Source: Bacteroidota bacterium
GTDB taxonomy: Bacteria > Bacteroidota > Bacteroidia > Bacteroidales > VadinHA17
Direction of reading: 5' to 3'
Length of the DNA stretch: 35,247 nucleotides
Assembly (NCBI GenBank): GCA_030706785.1
Contig: JAUZNW010000016.1
Span: 1-35,247 of the forward strand
This document shows, one piece after another, positions 7,512-15,497 of this stretch. The notes beneath the pieces were generated by a model, which was not told the origin of the DNA, did not search any database, and saw only the letters and a list, made by a program, of their open reading frames with translations. Within the stretch, counting starts at the first letter, position 1. Every line of letters begins with the position of its first letter. A program made the translations under genes and the position numbers.

Positions 7512-8747
7512 ATGGCAAATAAATATTTTCTATCAAATTATCCTGCACCTGAAGACCTCAGGAAGAAACTGATAAGGAACAATCTGCCGGAATTCAGGGA
7601 AGCCAATGTTCATGTACATACACCATATTCTTTCAGTGCATTTGCCAATATGGATAAGATATTCTCGATGGCAAAGAAAGAGAATATCAGCGTCCTGGGC
7701 ATAAATGATTTTTTCGTAACCGACGGGTATGATGATTTTTATGGCGGAGCCGTAAAGAACAAAATATTCCCGTTGTTCAACATTGAATTCATCGGACTTT
7801 TGAAGGAGGAACAAAGGAAAGGCATAAGGATAAATGACCCTAATAATCCAGGCAGGATCTATTTCTGCGGAAAGGGACTTGATTACCCGTTCAATCCAGG
7901 TTTCCTTAACAGGCTCAGACTCAATTCCGTAATCAAGGAGAGCCAGAATCAGATGAAGGCGATGATCTCAAGACTAAATGATCTTATCGGGCCTGTCAAT
8001 CCTTCGATGGTACTTTCGTATGAAGTCATTAAGAAGAAATTTGCGCATGAACTGGTCAGGGAGCGGCATCTTGCAAGAGCGGTCAGGTTGTCTGCAGCTG
8101 AGATCTATCCTGATCCTGACGGACAGATAAAATTCCTGGAATCTCTGTATGGCGGGAAAAAATCAATAGCCGGGATCGGTAATGATGCTATGCTGGAGAA
8201 TGAGATCAGGTCGAACCTTCTGAAGAGTGGTGGTCCAGCCTTTGTTGAGGAAAATGAACGCTCATTCCTGAATCTCGACAACATAATCACGATAATTCTG
8301 AAGACCGGAGGGATACCCTGCTATCCTGTTCTGCTCGACGATTCATCCGGCAATTACACTGAGTTTGAAAGCGATCCTGAAAAGCTGCATCAATCCCTTT
8401 CTGAAATGAAGGTCAGGTGCATCGAGCTGATCCCTCAGCGAAACAACCTTGCGATCCTTAAAGAATTTGTCAGATTCTTTTATCAAAAGGAGTATCTGAT
8501 CACTTTCGGAACAGAGCATAATACGCCCGAAATGATACCTCTTGCAGTAACAGCACGCGGATCAGAAGCTCTTGACAATGAGCTTAAAAGAATCGGATGG
8601 GAAAGCGTTTGCATTATTGCTGCGCACCAGTACCTGCGAGCCAGGGGCATGCAGGGTTATGTATTGCCTGATGGTAACCACAGCCTTAGCCAGAAAAGGG
8701 AGCTGACATTCCTGGGAAAGCTTGTCATTGAATTCTTTTTACAATAA
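7512..8747 (+). CDS. PHP-domain metal-dependent hydrolase of unknown substrate
   Basis: This 411-residue protein opens with a PHP-type metal site, NVHVHTPYS, containing H34 and H36. A GINDFF segment follows, and a late GTEHNT motif (333-338) is in the place where PHP enzymes have a D/E-x-H ligand pair. PHP domains hydrolyse phosphoesters with two or three divalent metals, as in histidinol phosphatase. It is longer than a minimal PHP enzyme; the middle 150 residues are helical-looking and I do not recognise them. It has no signal peptide or membrane segment. It sits 22 bp after the HAD gene and 11 bp before the aldolase/SDR fusion, so it is clearly part of the cluster. Confidence 0.75.
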   Translation: MANKYFLSNYPAPEDLRKKLIRNNLPEFREANVHVHTPYSFSAFANMDKIFSMAKKENISVLGINDFFVTDGYDDFYGGAVKNKIFPLFNIEFIGLLKEEQRKGIRINDPNNPGRIYFCGKGLDYPFNPGFLNRLRLNSVIKESQNQMKAMISRLNDLIGPVNPSMVLSYEVIKKKFAHELVRERHLARAVRLSAAEIYPDPDGQIKFLESLYGGKKSIAGIGNDAMLENEIRSNLLKSGGPAFVEENERSFLNLDNIITIILKTGGIPCYPVLLDDSSGNYTEFESDPEKLHQSLSEMKVRCIELIPQRNNLAILKEFVRFFYQKEYLITFGTEHNTPEMIPLAVTARGSEALDNELKRIGWESVCIIAAHQYLRARGMQGYVLPDGNHSLSQKRELTFLGKLVIEFFLQ

Positions 8748-8758
8748 CTATCAGCAAG

Positions 8759-10732
8759 ATGAAACCCGAAATAAATGAACTGATATCAATATCAAGGTTT
8801 TACGGGAGCAACAGGGATTATGTGATAGCCGGAGGAGGAAATACCTCCTTCAAGGACGAAAAAACAATCTGGATCAAAGCCTCCGGACATTCCCTTGCTG
8901 AACTTGATGAGGATGGTATTGTCGCTCTGAGCCGGGAGAAGCTCCAGGCAATCTCGGGGAAGGTCTATCCGGACGATCCAATTACAAGGGAGGACCAGGT
9001 AAAAGATGATCTTCTCGACAGCATTGAAGAAAAGGGAACAAGGGAAAGGCCATCCGTTGAAACTTCATTGCACAACCTGATCCGTTATAAATATGTAATC
9101 CACCTCCATCCTACCCTCATCAACGGCATACTTTGCAGCAGGAATGCGAAGAGCCTGATCATGAACCTGTTCGGGGAAAATGTACTTTTTGTACCCTACA
9201 CAGATCCTGGTTACATGCTTTTTAAAAAGCTTGAAGATGAGATCATGGCATACAGGGAAAAACATACTGAAGATCCCCAGATTATATTCCTCGAGAACCA
9301 CGGTGTGTTTGTGGCAGCTGATTCTGTCCAGGAGGTCAAAAAGCTCTACGAAAATATATTTTCAAAGGTTGAAGGTCAGATAGCTCCATTAACTGATATA
9401 GTGCAGCTGCCATGCAATCCTGTTTTACATAAAGTCCTTCCTGCTCTAAGGATGCTCCTTTCGGAGGATACTCCCAGGGTGATCAGGTACCGTCATAATT
9501 CCCTGATCGCGAAATATTATCAGAACCAGCAGGAATACCATAAGATCTCATTGCCCCTGACCCCCGATATGATCGTCTATTGCAAAACGAGATATCTTTT
9601 CATCGAACACTCTTCCACAGCTGAAAAAATCCTTGACTCAATCAGACAGCAGTTGCCAAGGTTCCTTGAGGAGTACGGCTACCTTCCGAAAGTAGTTGTT
9701 ATAAAGGATGCCGGAATTCTGGCAATAGATAATACTTATTACATGGCAGAGGCAATCCTCGATGTTTACGAGGACCTTATCAAGATCAGCTATTATTCGT
9801 CATTATGCGGAGGTATTAAATACCTGACACCCGATCAGGTTGCATTTATTGACAGATGGGAAGTAGAGAACTACCGCAGAAAAGTTACACAAGCCCGGAT
9901 CCAGGTAAACAAGCTCAGTAACAAGGTCGCAATAATTACCGGAGGTGCCCAGGGATTCGGGGCCGGAATTGCCGAAGCATTGTTCAGGTTATGTGTCAAT
10001 GTTGTTATAGCCGACCTTAATGAAGAAGCCGGAACCAAATTCGTAACGGATCTGCAATCGAAGAAGGCTCTGAATAAGGCAATTTTTGTTAAGACTGATG
10101 TTTCCGATCCTGTCTCGGTAAAAAGTCTTATTGAAACTACTGTGAGTGAATTTGGCGGAATCGATCTCATGGTAAGCAATGCAGGTATATTAAAGGCCGG
10201 TAGTCTGGATGAAATGGAACCTGAGGTTTTTAAGAAAACAACTGAGATTAATTATAACGGTTATTTCTATTGTGCCAAATATGCCTCCGAAGTGATGAAG
10301 CTTCAGAACAGCGAAAAACCGGATTATTTCACTGATATTATCCAGATAAATTCCAAATCAGGGCTAAAGGGAAGTAACAAAAATTTTGCTTATGCAGGGG
10401 CTAAATTCGGAGGCATAGGTCTGACACAGTCCTTTGCGCTTGAGCTTGCTCCGTTCAGGATTAAGGTGAATTCAATATGCCCTGGAAATTTTTACGAGGG
10501 ACCATTATGGTCTGATCCAAAGAACGGCCTGTTTGTTCAATACCTGAAAACCGGCAAAGTCCCCGGAGCAAAAACAATTGAGGATGTAAGGCGTTTCTAT
10601 GAGGAGCAGGTTCCTCTGAAGAGAGGCTGCAGGCTTGAGGATGTGGTAAAAGTCCTTTTATATATTATAGATCAGGAATACGAAACGGGACAGGCTTTTC
10701 CTGTTACGGGCGGACAGGTAATGCTGGGATGA
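8759..10732 (+). CDS. Bifunctional class II aldolase / short-chain dehydrogenase
   Basis: This is a 657-residue two-domain protein. Residues 1-380 are a class II aldolase domain with GGGNTSFKD, E101 in SVETSLH, zinc ligands H115 and H117 (HLHP) and H181 in LENHG. Residues 390-657 are a short-chain dehydrogenase with the NAD-binding TGGAQGFG at 394-401 and the catalytic Y545 and K549 in YAGAK. This layout matches bifunctional rhamnulose-1-phosphate aldolase/lactaldehyde dehydrogenases and their uncharacterised relatives. It would cleave a ketose phosphate and oxidise the aldehyde, or oxidise a polyol and then cleave it. No rhamnose isomerase or kinase of the RhaAB type is nearby, so a rhamnose assignment is not supported. 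Confidence 0.88.
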   Translation: MKPEINELISISRFYGSNRDYVIAGGGNTSFKDEKTIWIKASGHSLAELDEDGIVALSREKLQAISGKVYPDDPITREDQVKDDLLDSIEEKGTRERPSVETSLHNLIRYKYVIHLHPTLINGILCSRNAKSLIMNLFGENVLFVPYTDPGYMLFKKLEDEIMAYREKHTEDPQIIFLENHGVFVAADSVQEVKKLYENIFSKVEGQIAPLTDIVQLPCNPVLHKVLPALRMLLSEDTPRVIRYRHNSLIAKYYQNQQEYHKISLPLTPDMIVYCKTRYLFIEHSSTAEKILDSIRQQLPRFLEEYGYLPKVVVIKDAGILAIDNTYYMAEAILDVYEDLIKISYYSSLCGGIKYLTPDQVAFIDRWEVENYRRKVTQARIQVNKLSNKVAIITGGAQGFGAGIAEALFRLCVNVVIADLNEEAGTKFVTDLQSKKALNKAIFVKTDVSDPVSVKSLIETTVSEFGGIDLMVSNAGILKAGSLDEMEPEVFKKTTEINYNGYFYCAKYASEVMKLQNSEKPDYFTDIIQINSKSGLKGSNKNFAYAGAKFGGIGLTQSFALELAPFRIKVNSICPGNFYEGPLWSDPKNGLFVQYLKTGKVPGAKTIEDVRRFYEEQVPLKRGCRLEDVVKVLLYIIDQEYETGQAFPVTGGQVMLG

Positions 10733-10733
10733 T

Positions 10734-10768
10734 GACGCAAGACACAAGACGCATGACACAAGGCATGG
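10734..10768 (+). repeat. 7-bp degenerate tandem repeat directly after a stop codon
   Basis: Five consecutive 7-mers, gacgcaa, gacacaa, gacgcat, gacacaa and ggcatgg, begin one base after the stop codon of the aldolase/SDR gene. The same words occur with a 9-bp period at 15377-15475. Confidence 0.75.
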
Positions 10769-10806
10769 AATTAACTGCACAGTATAACTCCATGATAACC
10801 CGTGAA

Positions 10807-10834
10807 CTCCGCGGTTAAATCTCTGTGGTTAAAT
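10807..10834 (+). repeat. Two tandem 14-mers upstream of the SorE-like gene
   Basis: The 14-mers ctccgcggttaaat and ctctgtggttaaat are adjacent and differ at two positions. They end 8 bp before the start codon at 10843. They belong to the same family as the elements at 2857-2890 and 21937-21993. Confidence 0.7.
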
Positions 10835-10842
10835 CATAATTT

Positions 10843-12105
10843 ATGAAAACAAAAGCTGTAAGAATTTACGGGAAAAAAGACCTGCGTCTTGAAGAATTTG
10901 ATCTTCCGGAACTGAAGAATGATGAGATACTCGCACAGGTAGTCTCCGACAGCCTTTGCATGTCCTCACACAAGGCAGCACTGCAGGGCGCTGAGCATAA
11001 GCGTGTGCCCAGAGATATTGATGTTCACCCTACAATTATAGGTCATGAATTCGCGGGGATAATCCTTAAGGCAGGAAAGAAATGGCAGCATAAATTCCAT
11101 CCCGGACAAAAATTCTCGATCCAGCCGGCAATGCAGCACATGGGAACACTTGATGCTCCCGGATATTCGTACAGGTTCATTGGCGGTGATGCCACACATA
11201 TTATCATCCCGGATATCGTTATGGAAGCAGACTGCCTTCTTGATTATGAGGGAGAAGCATTCTACCCGGCATCACTGTCTGAACCTATGTCATGCATCGT
11301 CGGGGCTTTCCATGCAAGCTACCATATCCGGCCCGGGACCTATTATCATGAAATGGGGATAAGAAAAGGCGGGAATCTGGCTATTCTTGCGGGTGTCGGA
11401 CCTATGGGGCTTGGAGCAATAGATTATGCTCTTCATCAGGAAAGAAAGCCTGCCTTAATCGTTGTGACCGATATCGATGACAGCCGTCTTTCGCGGGCTG
11501 CCTGCCTGTTCACTCCAGAATCCGCTGCCAGGGACGGGATTAAGCTTATCTTCCTCAATACATCTAAAATAAGCGATCCGGTCATGGAATTGCGTGAACT
11601 GACAGGCGGAAAAGGATTTGATGATGTTTTCGTATTCGCACCTGTTAAACAGGTTATTGAACAGGGCGATGCCATCCTTGGGCATGACGGATGCCTCAAT
11701 TTTTTTGCAGGCCCTACCAGCCCCGATTTCAGTGCTGAATTCAATTTTTATAATGTCCATTATGCATTTACACATATTGTAGGCACATCAGGAGGGAATA
11801 CCGACGACATGAGGGAATCGCTGAAAATGATGGAGGAGGGAAAAATTAATCCCGCAGTGATGATCACCCATGTTGGAGGGCTGGACTCCGTTGTGGATAC
11901 CACACTTAACCTCCTAAATATTCCAGGAGGCAAAAAACTGATATACACCAATATATCGATGCCGCTCGTTTCGCTATATAAGCTTAAAGAGTTGGGCAAA
12001 ACTGATCCCTTTTATGCAGGACTTAACGAGATTGTTTCGGCTAATGATTATATCTGGAACCTGGAAGCTGAAAAATATCTGCTCACCAGCGGGAACCCGA
12101 TTTAA
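10843..12105 (+). CDS. Medium-chain dehydrogenase, L-sorbose-1-phosphate reductase-like
   Basis: This 420-residue protein belongs to the GroES-like medium-chain dehydrogenase superfamily. It has a catalytic-zinc-type C39, H68 and E69 (IIGHEFAG) and a nucleotide-binding region GVGPMGLGA. It lacks the four-cysteine structural zinc lobe. The N-terminal pattern SDSLCMSSHKAALQG and the HKRVP segment resemble what I remember of L-sorbose-1-phosphate reductase (SorE-type) proteins. That assignment is from memory, so the substrate should be read as a sugar phosphate or polyol phosphate. It is the last gene of the rightward cluster and ends 14 bp from the convergent PfkB kinase gene. Confidence 0.8.
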   Translation: MKTKAVRIYGKKDLRLEEFDLPELKNDEILAQVVSDSLCMSSHKAALQGAEHKRVPRDIDVHPTIIGHEFAGIILKAGKKWQHKFHPGQKFSIQPAMQHMGTLDAPGYSYRFIGGDATHIIIPDIVMEADCLLDYEGEAFYPASLSEPMSCIVGAFHASYHIRPGTYYHEMGIRKGGNLAILAGVGPMGLGAIDYALHQERKPALIVVTDIDDSRLSRAACLFTPESAARDGIKLIFLNTSKISDPVMELRELTGGKGFDDVFVFAPVKQVIEQGDAILGHDGCLNFFAGPTSPDFSAEFNFYNVHYAFTHIVGTSGGNTDDMRESLKMMEEGKINPAVMITHVGGLDSVVDTTLNLLNIPGGKKLIYTNISMPLVSLYKLKELGKTDPFYAGLNEIVSANDYIWNLEAEKYLLTSGNPI

Positions 12106-12119
12106 AGAGAGAATAAAAA

Positions 12120-13052
12120 CTAGTTCTTTAGTTTCTCAGCAAATTCCCTCGAAATATAATTCTCATAACTCAGGCAGACCTCCGTGGCAAAATTAACTCC
12201 CATCCCTACTATTTTCCCCCATTGCTCTTTTCCAATCGTTTCCAGGTGATCCCTTGAGATATTGTTTTTATATATTGCAGCTATCATACCGGCGTTGAAG
12301 TTATCGCCTGCACCAATTGTACTGACGGGTGTGATCTTCTTCACTTCGAATTTTCCACTGTAACCAACTGTGCGAACATAGACACCTTCCGAGCTTGCGG
12401 TATAGACCAGACAATTACAGTATCTGCTCACTACTCTCCATGCTTCATCGGCATTGCCGGCGTTGAATATGTTTTTGAAGTCCTCGTCTGATCCCCTTAT
12501 AATGGCAGCAGTTTTCATGTTTTCAATAATGACAGGCACCAGCATGTCAAGATCGGAAGAATGGGTCGGCCTGAAATTTGGATCGTAGATCAGGATTGCC
12601 TTATTTTCTTTAGCTGATTTTGTAAATGCTGTAAACTTCCCTCTTATTTCCTGGGTTATTGCATAAATAGAACCGCACAGGACAATATCATCTTCATTGA
12701 GTACAGGGAATTCAATATCCAGTCTCTTCTCCGGATAGTTTTTATAAAATGTATAGCTCGCATCGTTCCTTTCATTCAGGAATGCAAGCGCCAGGCCGGT
12801 CTTTCCACCAGTAAAATGATGGACAAAAGTAGTTCCGACACCATTGATGTTAAGGAACTCGTCGATCAGATTACCAACATCATCTTTTCCATATTCACTT
12901 ATAAATGAAACAGGAAGCCCGATCCGGCCAAGCGAGACCGAGCTGTTAAGCATCGCCCCGCCGGGTTTTGCAGCCTGCGGCTGGCCGTTTTTGAAAATAA
13001 TATCGAAGACTGTTTCGCCTATTCCGTAGATTTTCCTCATAGTCAGATGCAT
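12120..13052 (-). CDS. PfkB-family sugar kinase (fructokinase-like)
   Basis: This 310-residue ribokinase/PfkB-fold kinase has an N-terminal GETVFDIIF and GGAMLNSSVSLGRIG substrate region. The C-terminal PfkB signature is IGAGDNFNAG, with the catalytic base D250. It phosphorylates a ketose or related sugar with ATP in the cytoplasm. Two in-frame start codons compete, at 13050-13052 and 13038-13040; the latter gives MRKIYGIGE and may be the true start. It is convergent with the SorE-like gene and its divergent neighbour is the sorbitol-DH-like gene. It could supply the ketose phosphate to the aldolases on the other strand. Fructose specificity is not proven. Confidence 0.88.
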   Translation of the reverse strand: MHLTMRKIYGIGETVFDIIFKNGQPQAAKPGGAMLNSSVSLGRIGLPVSFISEYGKDDVGNLIDEFLNINGVGTTFVHHFTGGKTGLALAFLNERNDASYTFYKNYPEKRLDIEFPVLNEDDIVLCGSIYAITQEIRGKFTAFTKSAKENKAILIYDPNFRPTHSSDLDMLVPVIIENMKTAAIIRGSDEDFKNIFNAGNADEAWRVVSRYCNCLVYTASSEGVYVRTVGYSGKFEVKKITPVSTIGAGDNFNAGMIAAIYKNNISRDHLETIGKEQWGKIVGMGVNFATEVCLSYENYISREFAEKLKN

Positions 13053-13160
13053 TTCTGTTAAGATTTTGAATTTACGAAAATTATCCGGTCGTTCTCCATA
13101 TACTATTACTTATCTGCTTTGTTTCGTGATATCTGCGGGAGATAAACTATCCCGTTTCCT

Positions 13161-13188
13161 GCGGATCACGCGGATTTCTACGGATCAG
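13161..13188. repeat. Degenerate cggat-word repeat in the divergent intergenic region
   Basis: The word CGGAT recurs at 13162, 13171 and 13181, a period of 9-10 bp, within the 229-bp gap between the PfkB and sorbitol-DH-like genes. Related 'ggat' words occur at 25820-25855 and, weakly, near 32600. The rest of the gap shows nothing further that I can assign apart from the candidate -7 box at 13248. Confidence 0.5.
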
Positions 13189-13247
13189 CATTTAAAAAGA
13201 CAAATCGTTGAGCAGCGTGTCTGTATCAGTAGGATCGATTATTAATC

Positions 13248-13255
13248 TATCTTTG
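13248..13255 (+). promoter_or_regulatory. Candidate -7 box for the sorbitol-DH-like gene
   Basis: TATCTTTG matches TAnnTTTG 26 bp before the start codon at 13282, a plausible position for a short leader. A clear -33 TTTG is absent. Confidence 0.4.
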
Positions 13256-13281
13256 TTATTCAAAACCTTAAGATTCTCTTT

Positions 13282-14316
13282 ATGAAGGCAATGAAGCTCA
13301 CCGGTATCAGGCAAATGGAAATGATGGAAATTCCTGAACCTGTTATATCAGGGCCAAAGGATGTCAAAATAAAAATGAGCGTGGTTGGCGTATGCGGTTC
13401 CGATATTCATTATTACACAAATGGAAGGATTGGTTCACAGGTAGTCAGATACCCTTTTGCAGTAGGTCACGAAGGGGCCGGTATTGTTGTTGAAACAGGT
13501 GTCGGGGTCAGCCACGTGAAAAAAGGCGATAAGATCGCTATTGAGCCTGCAATGCCATGCTGGAAATGTGACCAGTGCCTTTCAGGCAGGTACCATACCT
13601 GCAGGAACCTCAAATACCTTGGATGCCCCGGGCAGGCTGAAGGTTGTCTCACAGAGTATATAGTCATGCCTGAGGAGAGCTGCTTTTCCCTTCACGGACA
13701 CCTTAACACGGATCACGGGACAATTTCAGAACCTCTTTCTATCGGGATCTATTCTGTAAAAAAAGCTGGTAATATTAAAAACACCTCTGTCGGAATACTT
13801 GGATTCGGTCCGATAGGTATGAGTGTGATGCTTGCTGCAAAAGCTGAGGGAGCCGGATCATTCCTTGTCACCGATAAGATAAATGAAAGGCTTTCTATTG
13901 CCACAAAGGAAGGAGCTGAATTCATTAAGAATCCTTTGACTACTGATGTGGTTGATTTTGCAAAGAGCAAATTCCCGCTTGGTCTCGACATAGTCTTCGA
14001 ATGCTGCGGACAGCAGGAAGCTGTCGATCAGGCAGTTGAAATCCTTAAACCAGGAGGAAAACTTATCGTCGTCGGGATCCCTGAATTTGACCGCTGGTCA
14101 TTGAGCGCCGATAATACAAGGCGAAAGGAAATAACGATGCAATTCATCCGCCGGCAGGTCGATTGTGTCCGGTTATCCCTCGACATGATGGAATCCGGCA
14201 AAATAAATACCGGAAGGATGATAACTCACAGATTCCCGTTTTCACGCACAAAGGAAGCCTTCGATCTGGTTGCTGGATACACCGATGGGGTAATGAAAGC
14301 CATCATAGATTTCTGA
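13282..14316 (+). CDS. Zinc-dependent sorbitol/L-iditol dehydrogenase-like enzyme
   Basis: This 344-residue medium-chain dehydrogenase has a complete zinc complement. The catalytic ligands are C38 (VCGSDIHYY), H63 and E64 (GHEGAG). The structural zinc lobe comes from C93, C96, C99 and C107. The NAD-binding segment is GILGFGPIGMSV. The GSDIHYY pattern and length are typical of sorbitol/xylitol (L-iditol 2-) dehydrogenases, which oxidise polyols to ketoses with NAD. It starts a rightward set with the RraA-like and enolase-superfamily genes and is divergent from a PfkB kinase. An upstream polyol-to-ketose step feeding that kinase is a reasonable but unproven reading. Confidence 0.9.
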   Translation: MKAMKLTGIRQMEMMEIPEPVISGPKDVKIKMSVVGVCGSDIHYYTNGRIGSQVVRYPFAVGHEGAGIVVETGVGVSHVKKGDKIAIEPAMPCWKCDQCLSGRYHTCRNLKYLGCPGQAEGCLTEYIVMPEESCFSLHGHLNTDHGTISEPLSIGIYSVKKAGNIKNTSVGILGFGPIGMSVMLAAKAEGAGSFLVTDKINERLSIATKEGAEFIKNPLTTDVVDFAKSKFPLGLDIVFECCGQQEAVDQAVEILKPGGKLIVVGIPEFDRWSLSADNTRRKEITMQFIRRQVDCVRLSLDMMESGKINTGRMITHRFPFSRTKEAFDLVAGYTDGVMKAIIDF

Positions 14317-14437
14317 TTTCTCCTTCTGGATTTTACCTGTTTTTTGACTTAAATATTTTTTCTTTCCTGAAAAATGATGAACTTCCATTGTTCATTTTAC
14401 AGCTATTCTTGATTAAAAACCCTAATTGCTTGTCCCC

Positions 14438-15370
14438 ATGAATAAAAAGGTATTTTTATCAATTACATTTATTTTAATCTGTTTAATATCAAAACCTCAG
14501 AATGTCGGCTCATCTCCTGATTATATCAAAGCCCTTACATCGGAATGGAAGGGAGAGCGCTTTCCTGACGGAAGGCCGAAAGTTTCTGATGCACTCCTGG
14601 AGAGACTGAAAAATATCTCGATCGAAGAAGCCTGGGGCGTTCTACGGAATAAAGGTTACCAGAACCAGTTCGAAGGTGACTGGCTGATAATCCATCCTGA
14701 CAAACCCATGACAGGTCGGGTTGTTACAGCACAGTATATGCCTCTCAGGCCTGACCTAGATAAATATGTGAGGGCACAGGGTAAGTTTGAGAACCGTGCC
14801 CAGCAGGGAGGAACAAACTCGTGGCCGATCGATGTGCTTGTCGACGGCGATGTTTATGTTGCTGACAGTTACGGGAAAATTGCTGACGGTACCCTTATCG
14901 GCGATAATCTGGGGAACTCAATCTATGCAAAATCGAAGAGAGGTGTGATATTTTATGGCTCTGTCAGGGACCAGGAAGGTCTTGAAGAAATCGACGGATT
15001 TAACGGATGGATAAAAGGTTCTGATCCCTCATTCATTATGCAGATGAGCCTTGTCTCAATAAATACACCGATAAGGATCGGGAGAGCCACCGTCCTGCCC
15101 GGGGATGTTGTCCTTGCCAAGAAGTTCGGGGTTATCTTTATTCCGGCCTATCTTGTTGAGGAGCTTGTAATAACATCAGAGGTCACAGCTCTCAGGGATG
15201 AGTTCGGACACCTCAGGCTGAAGGAAGGAAAGTACAAACCTGGCCAGATTGACAGCCAGTGGAGCGATGAGATCAAGAAGGACTTTATGGACTGGCTGAA
15301 TAATTATCCCGGGAAGCTCCCGATGACAAAAACAGAACTGGACAATTATTTTAAGGAACGTAACTGGTGA
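14438..15370 (+). CDS. Sec-exported RraA/HMG-aldolase-like protein
   Basis: I start at ATG 14438 (MNKKVFLSITFIL), which gives a clean Sec signal peptide of about 23-25 residues; an in-frame TTG at 14426 is less likely. The 310-residue protein has the RraA-like fold motifs: VLVDGDVYVADS, GTLIGDNLGN and YGSVRDQEG. D156, R177 and D178 have the same 22-residue spacing as D102, R123 and D124 of Pseudomonas HMG/CHA aldolase, as I recall it. Such enzymes cleave or decarboxylate 2-oxo acids with Mg2+, giving pyruvate. The protein is longer than the usual 160-240 residues at both ends. Export of an RraA-type enzyme is notable and is discussed in the findings. Confidence 0.85.
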   Translation: MNKKVFLSITFILICLISKPQNVGSSPDYIKALTSEWKGERFPDGRPKVSDALLERLKNISIEEAWGVLRNKGYQNQFEGDWLIIHPDKPMTGRVVTAQYMPLRPDLDKYVRAQGKFENRAQQGGTNSWPIDVLVDGDVYVADSYGKIADGTLIGDNLGNSIYAKSKRGVIFYGSVRDQEGLEEIDGFNGWIKGSDPSFIMQMSLVSINTPIRIGRATVLPGDVVLAKKFGVIFIPAYLVEELVITSEVTALRDEFGHLRLKEGKYKPGQIDSQWSDEIKKDFMDWLNNYPGKLPMTKTELDNYFKERNW

Positions 15371-15376
15371 AGGGAT

Positions 15377-15475
15377 GTCGTGCAAGTCATGCAAGTCACG
15401 CTAGTCAGGCTAGTCGTGCAAGACCCGCAAGACCTGCATGACCTGTAAGACCTTCATGATCCGCATAACCGTAAA
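15377..15475 (+). repeat. 9-bp degenerate tandem repeat, 11 units
   Basis: Eleven consecutive 9-mers can be laid out without gaps. Units 1-5 follow gtc-[ga]-n-gc-[at]-a (for example gtcgtgcaa, gtcatgcaa, gtcacgcta). Units 6-10 follow ga[ct]-c-n-[gt]-[ct]-a-[at] (gacccgcaa, gacctgcat, gacctgtaa). A decayed last unit, aaccgtaaa, follows. The array starts 7 bp after the stop codon of the RraA-like gene and ends 22 bp before the next start codon, filling nearly the whole gap. Confidence 0.85.
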
Positions 15476-15497
15476 ACTTATTTAAACACAATAATTT

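Noticed and set aside
8759-10732. Rhamnose utilisation gene (rhaD type)
   Set aside because: Domain layout fits, but no rhamnose isomerase, kinase or mutarotase is present nearby, so a rhamnose assignment would go beyond the evidence.
13083-13093. atccggtcgtt shared with 20925-20935, both upstream of leftward sugar kinase or transporter genes
   Set aside because: An 11-bp match between two sites in 35 kb is expected by chance many times, and neither copy is palindromic enough to argue for an operator.
15377-15475. Possible CRISPR array
   Set aside because: The units are 9 bp, contiguous and degenerate, with no spacers and no cas genes in the window.
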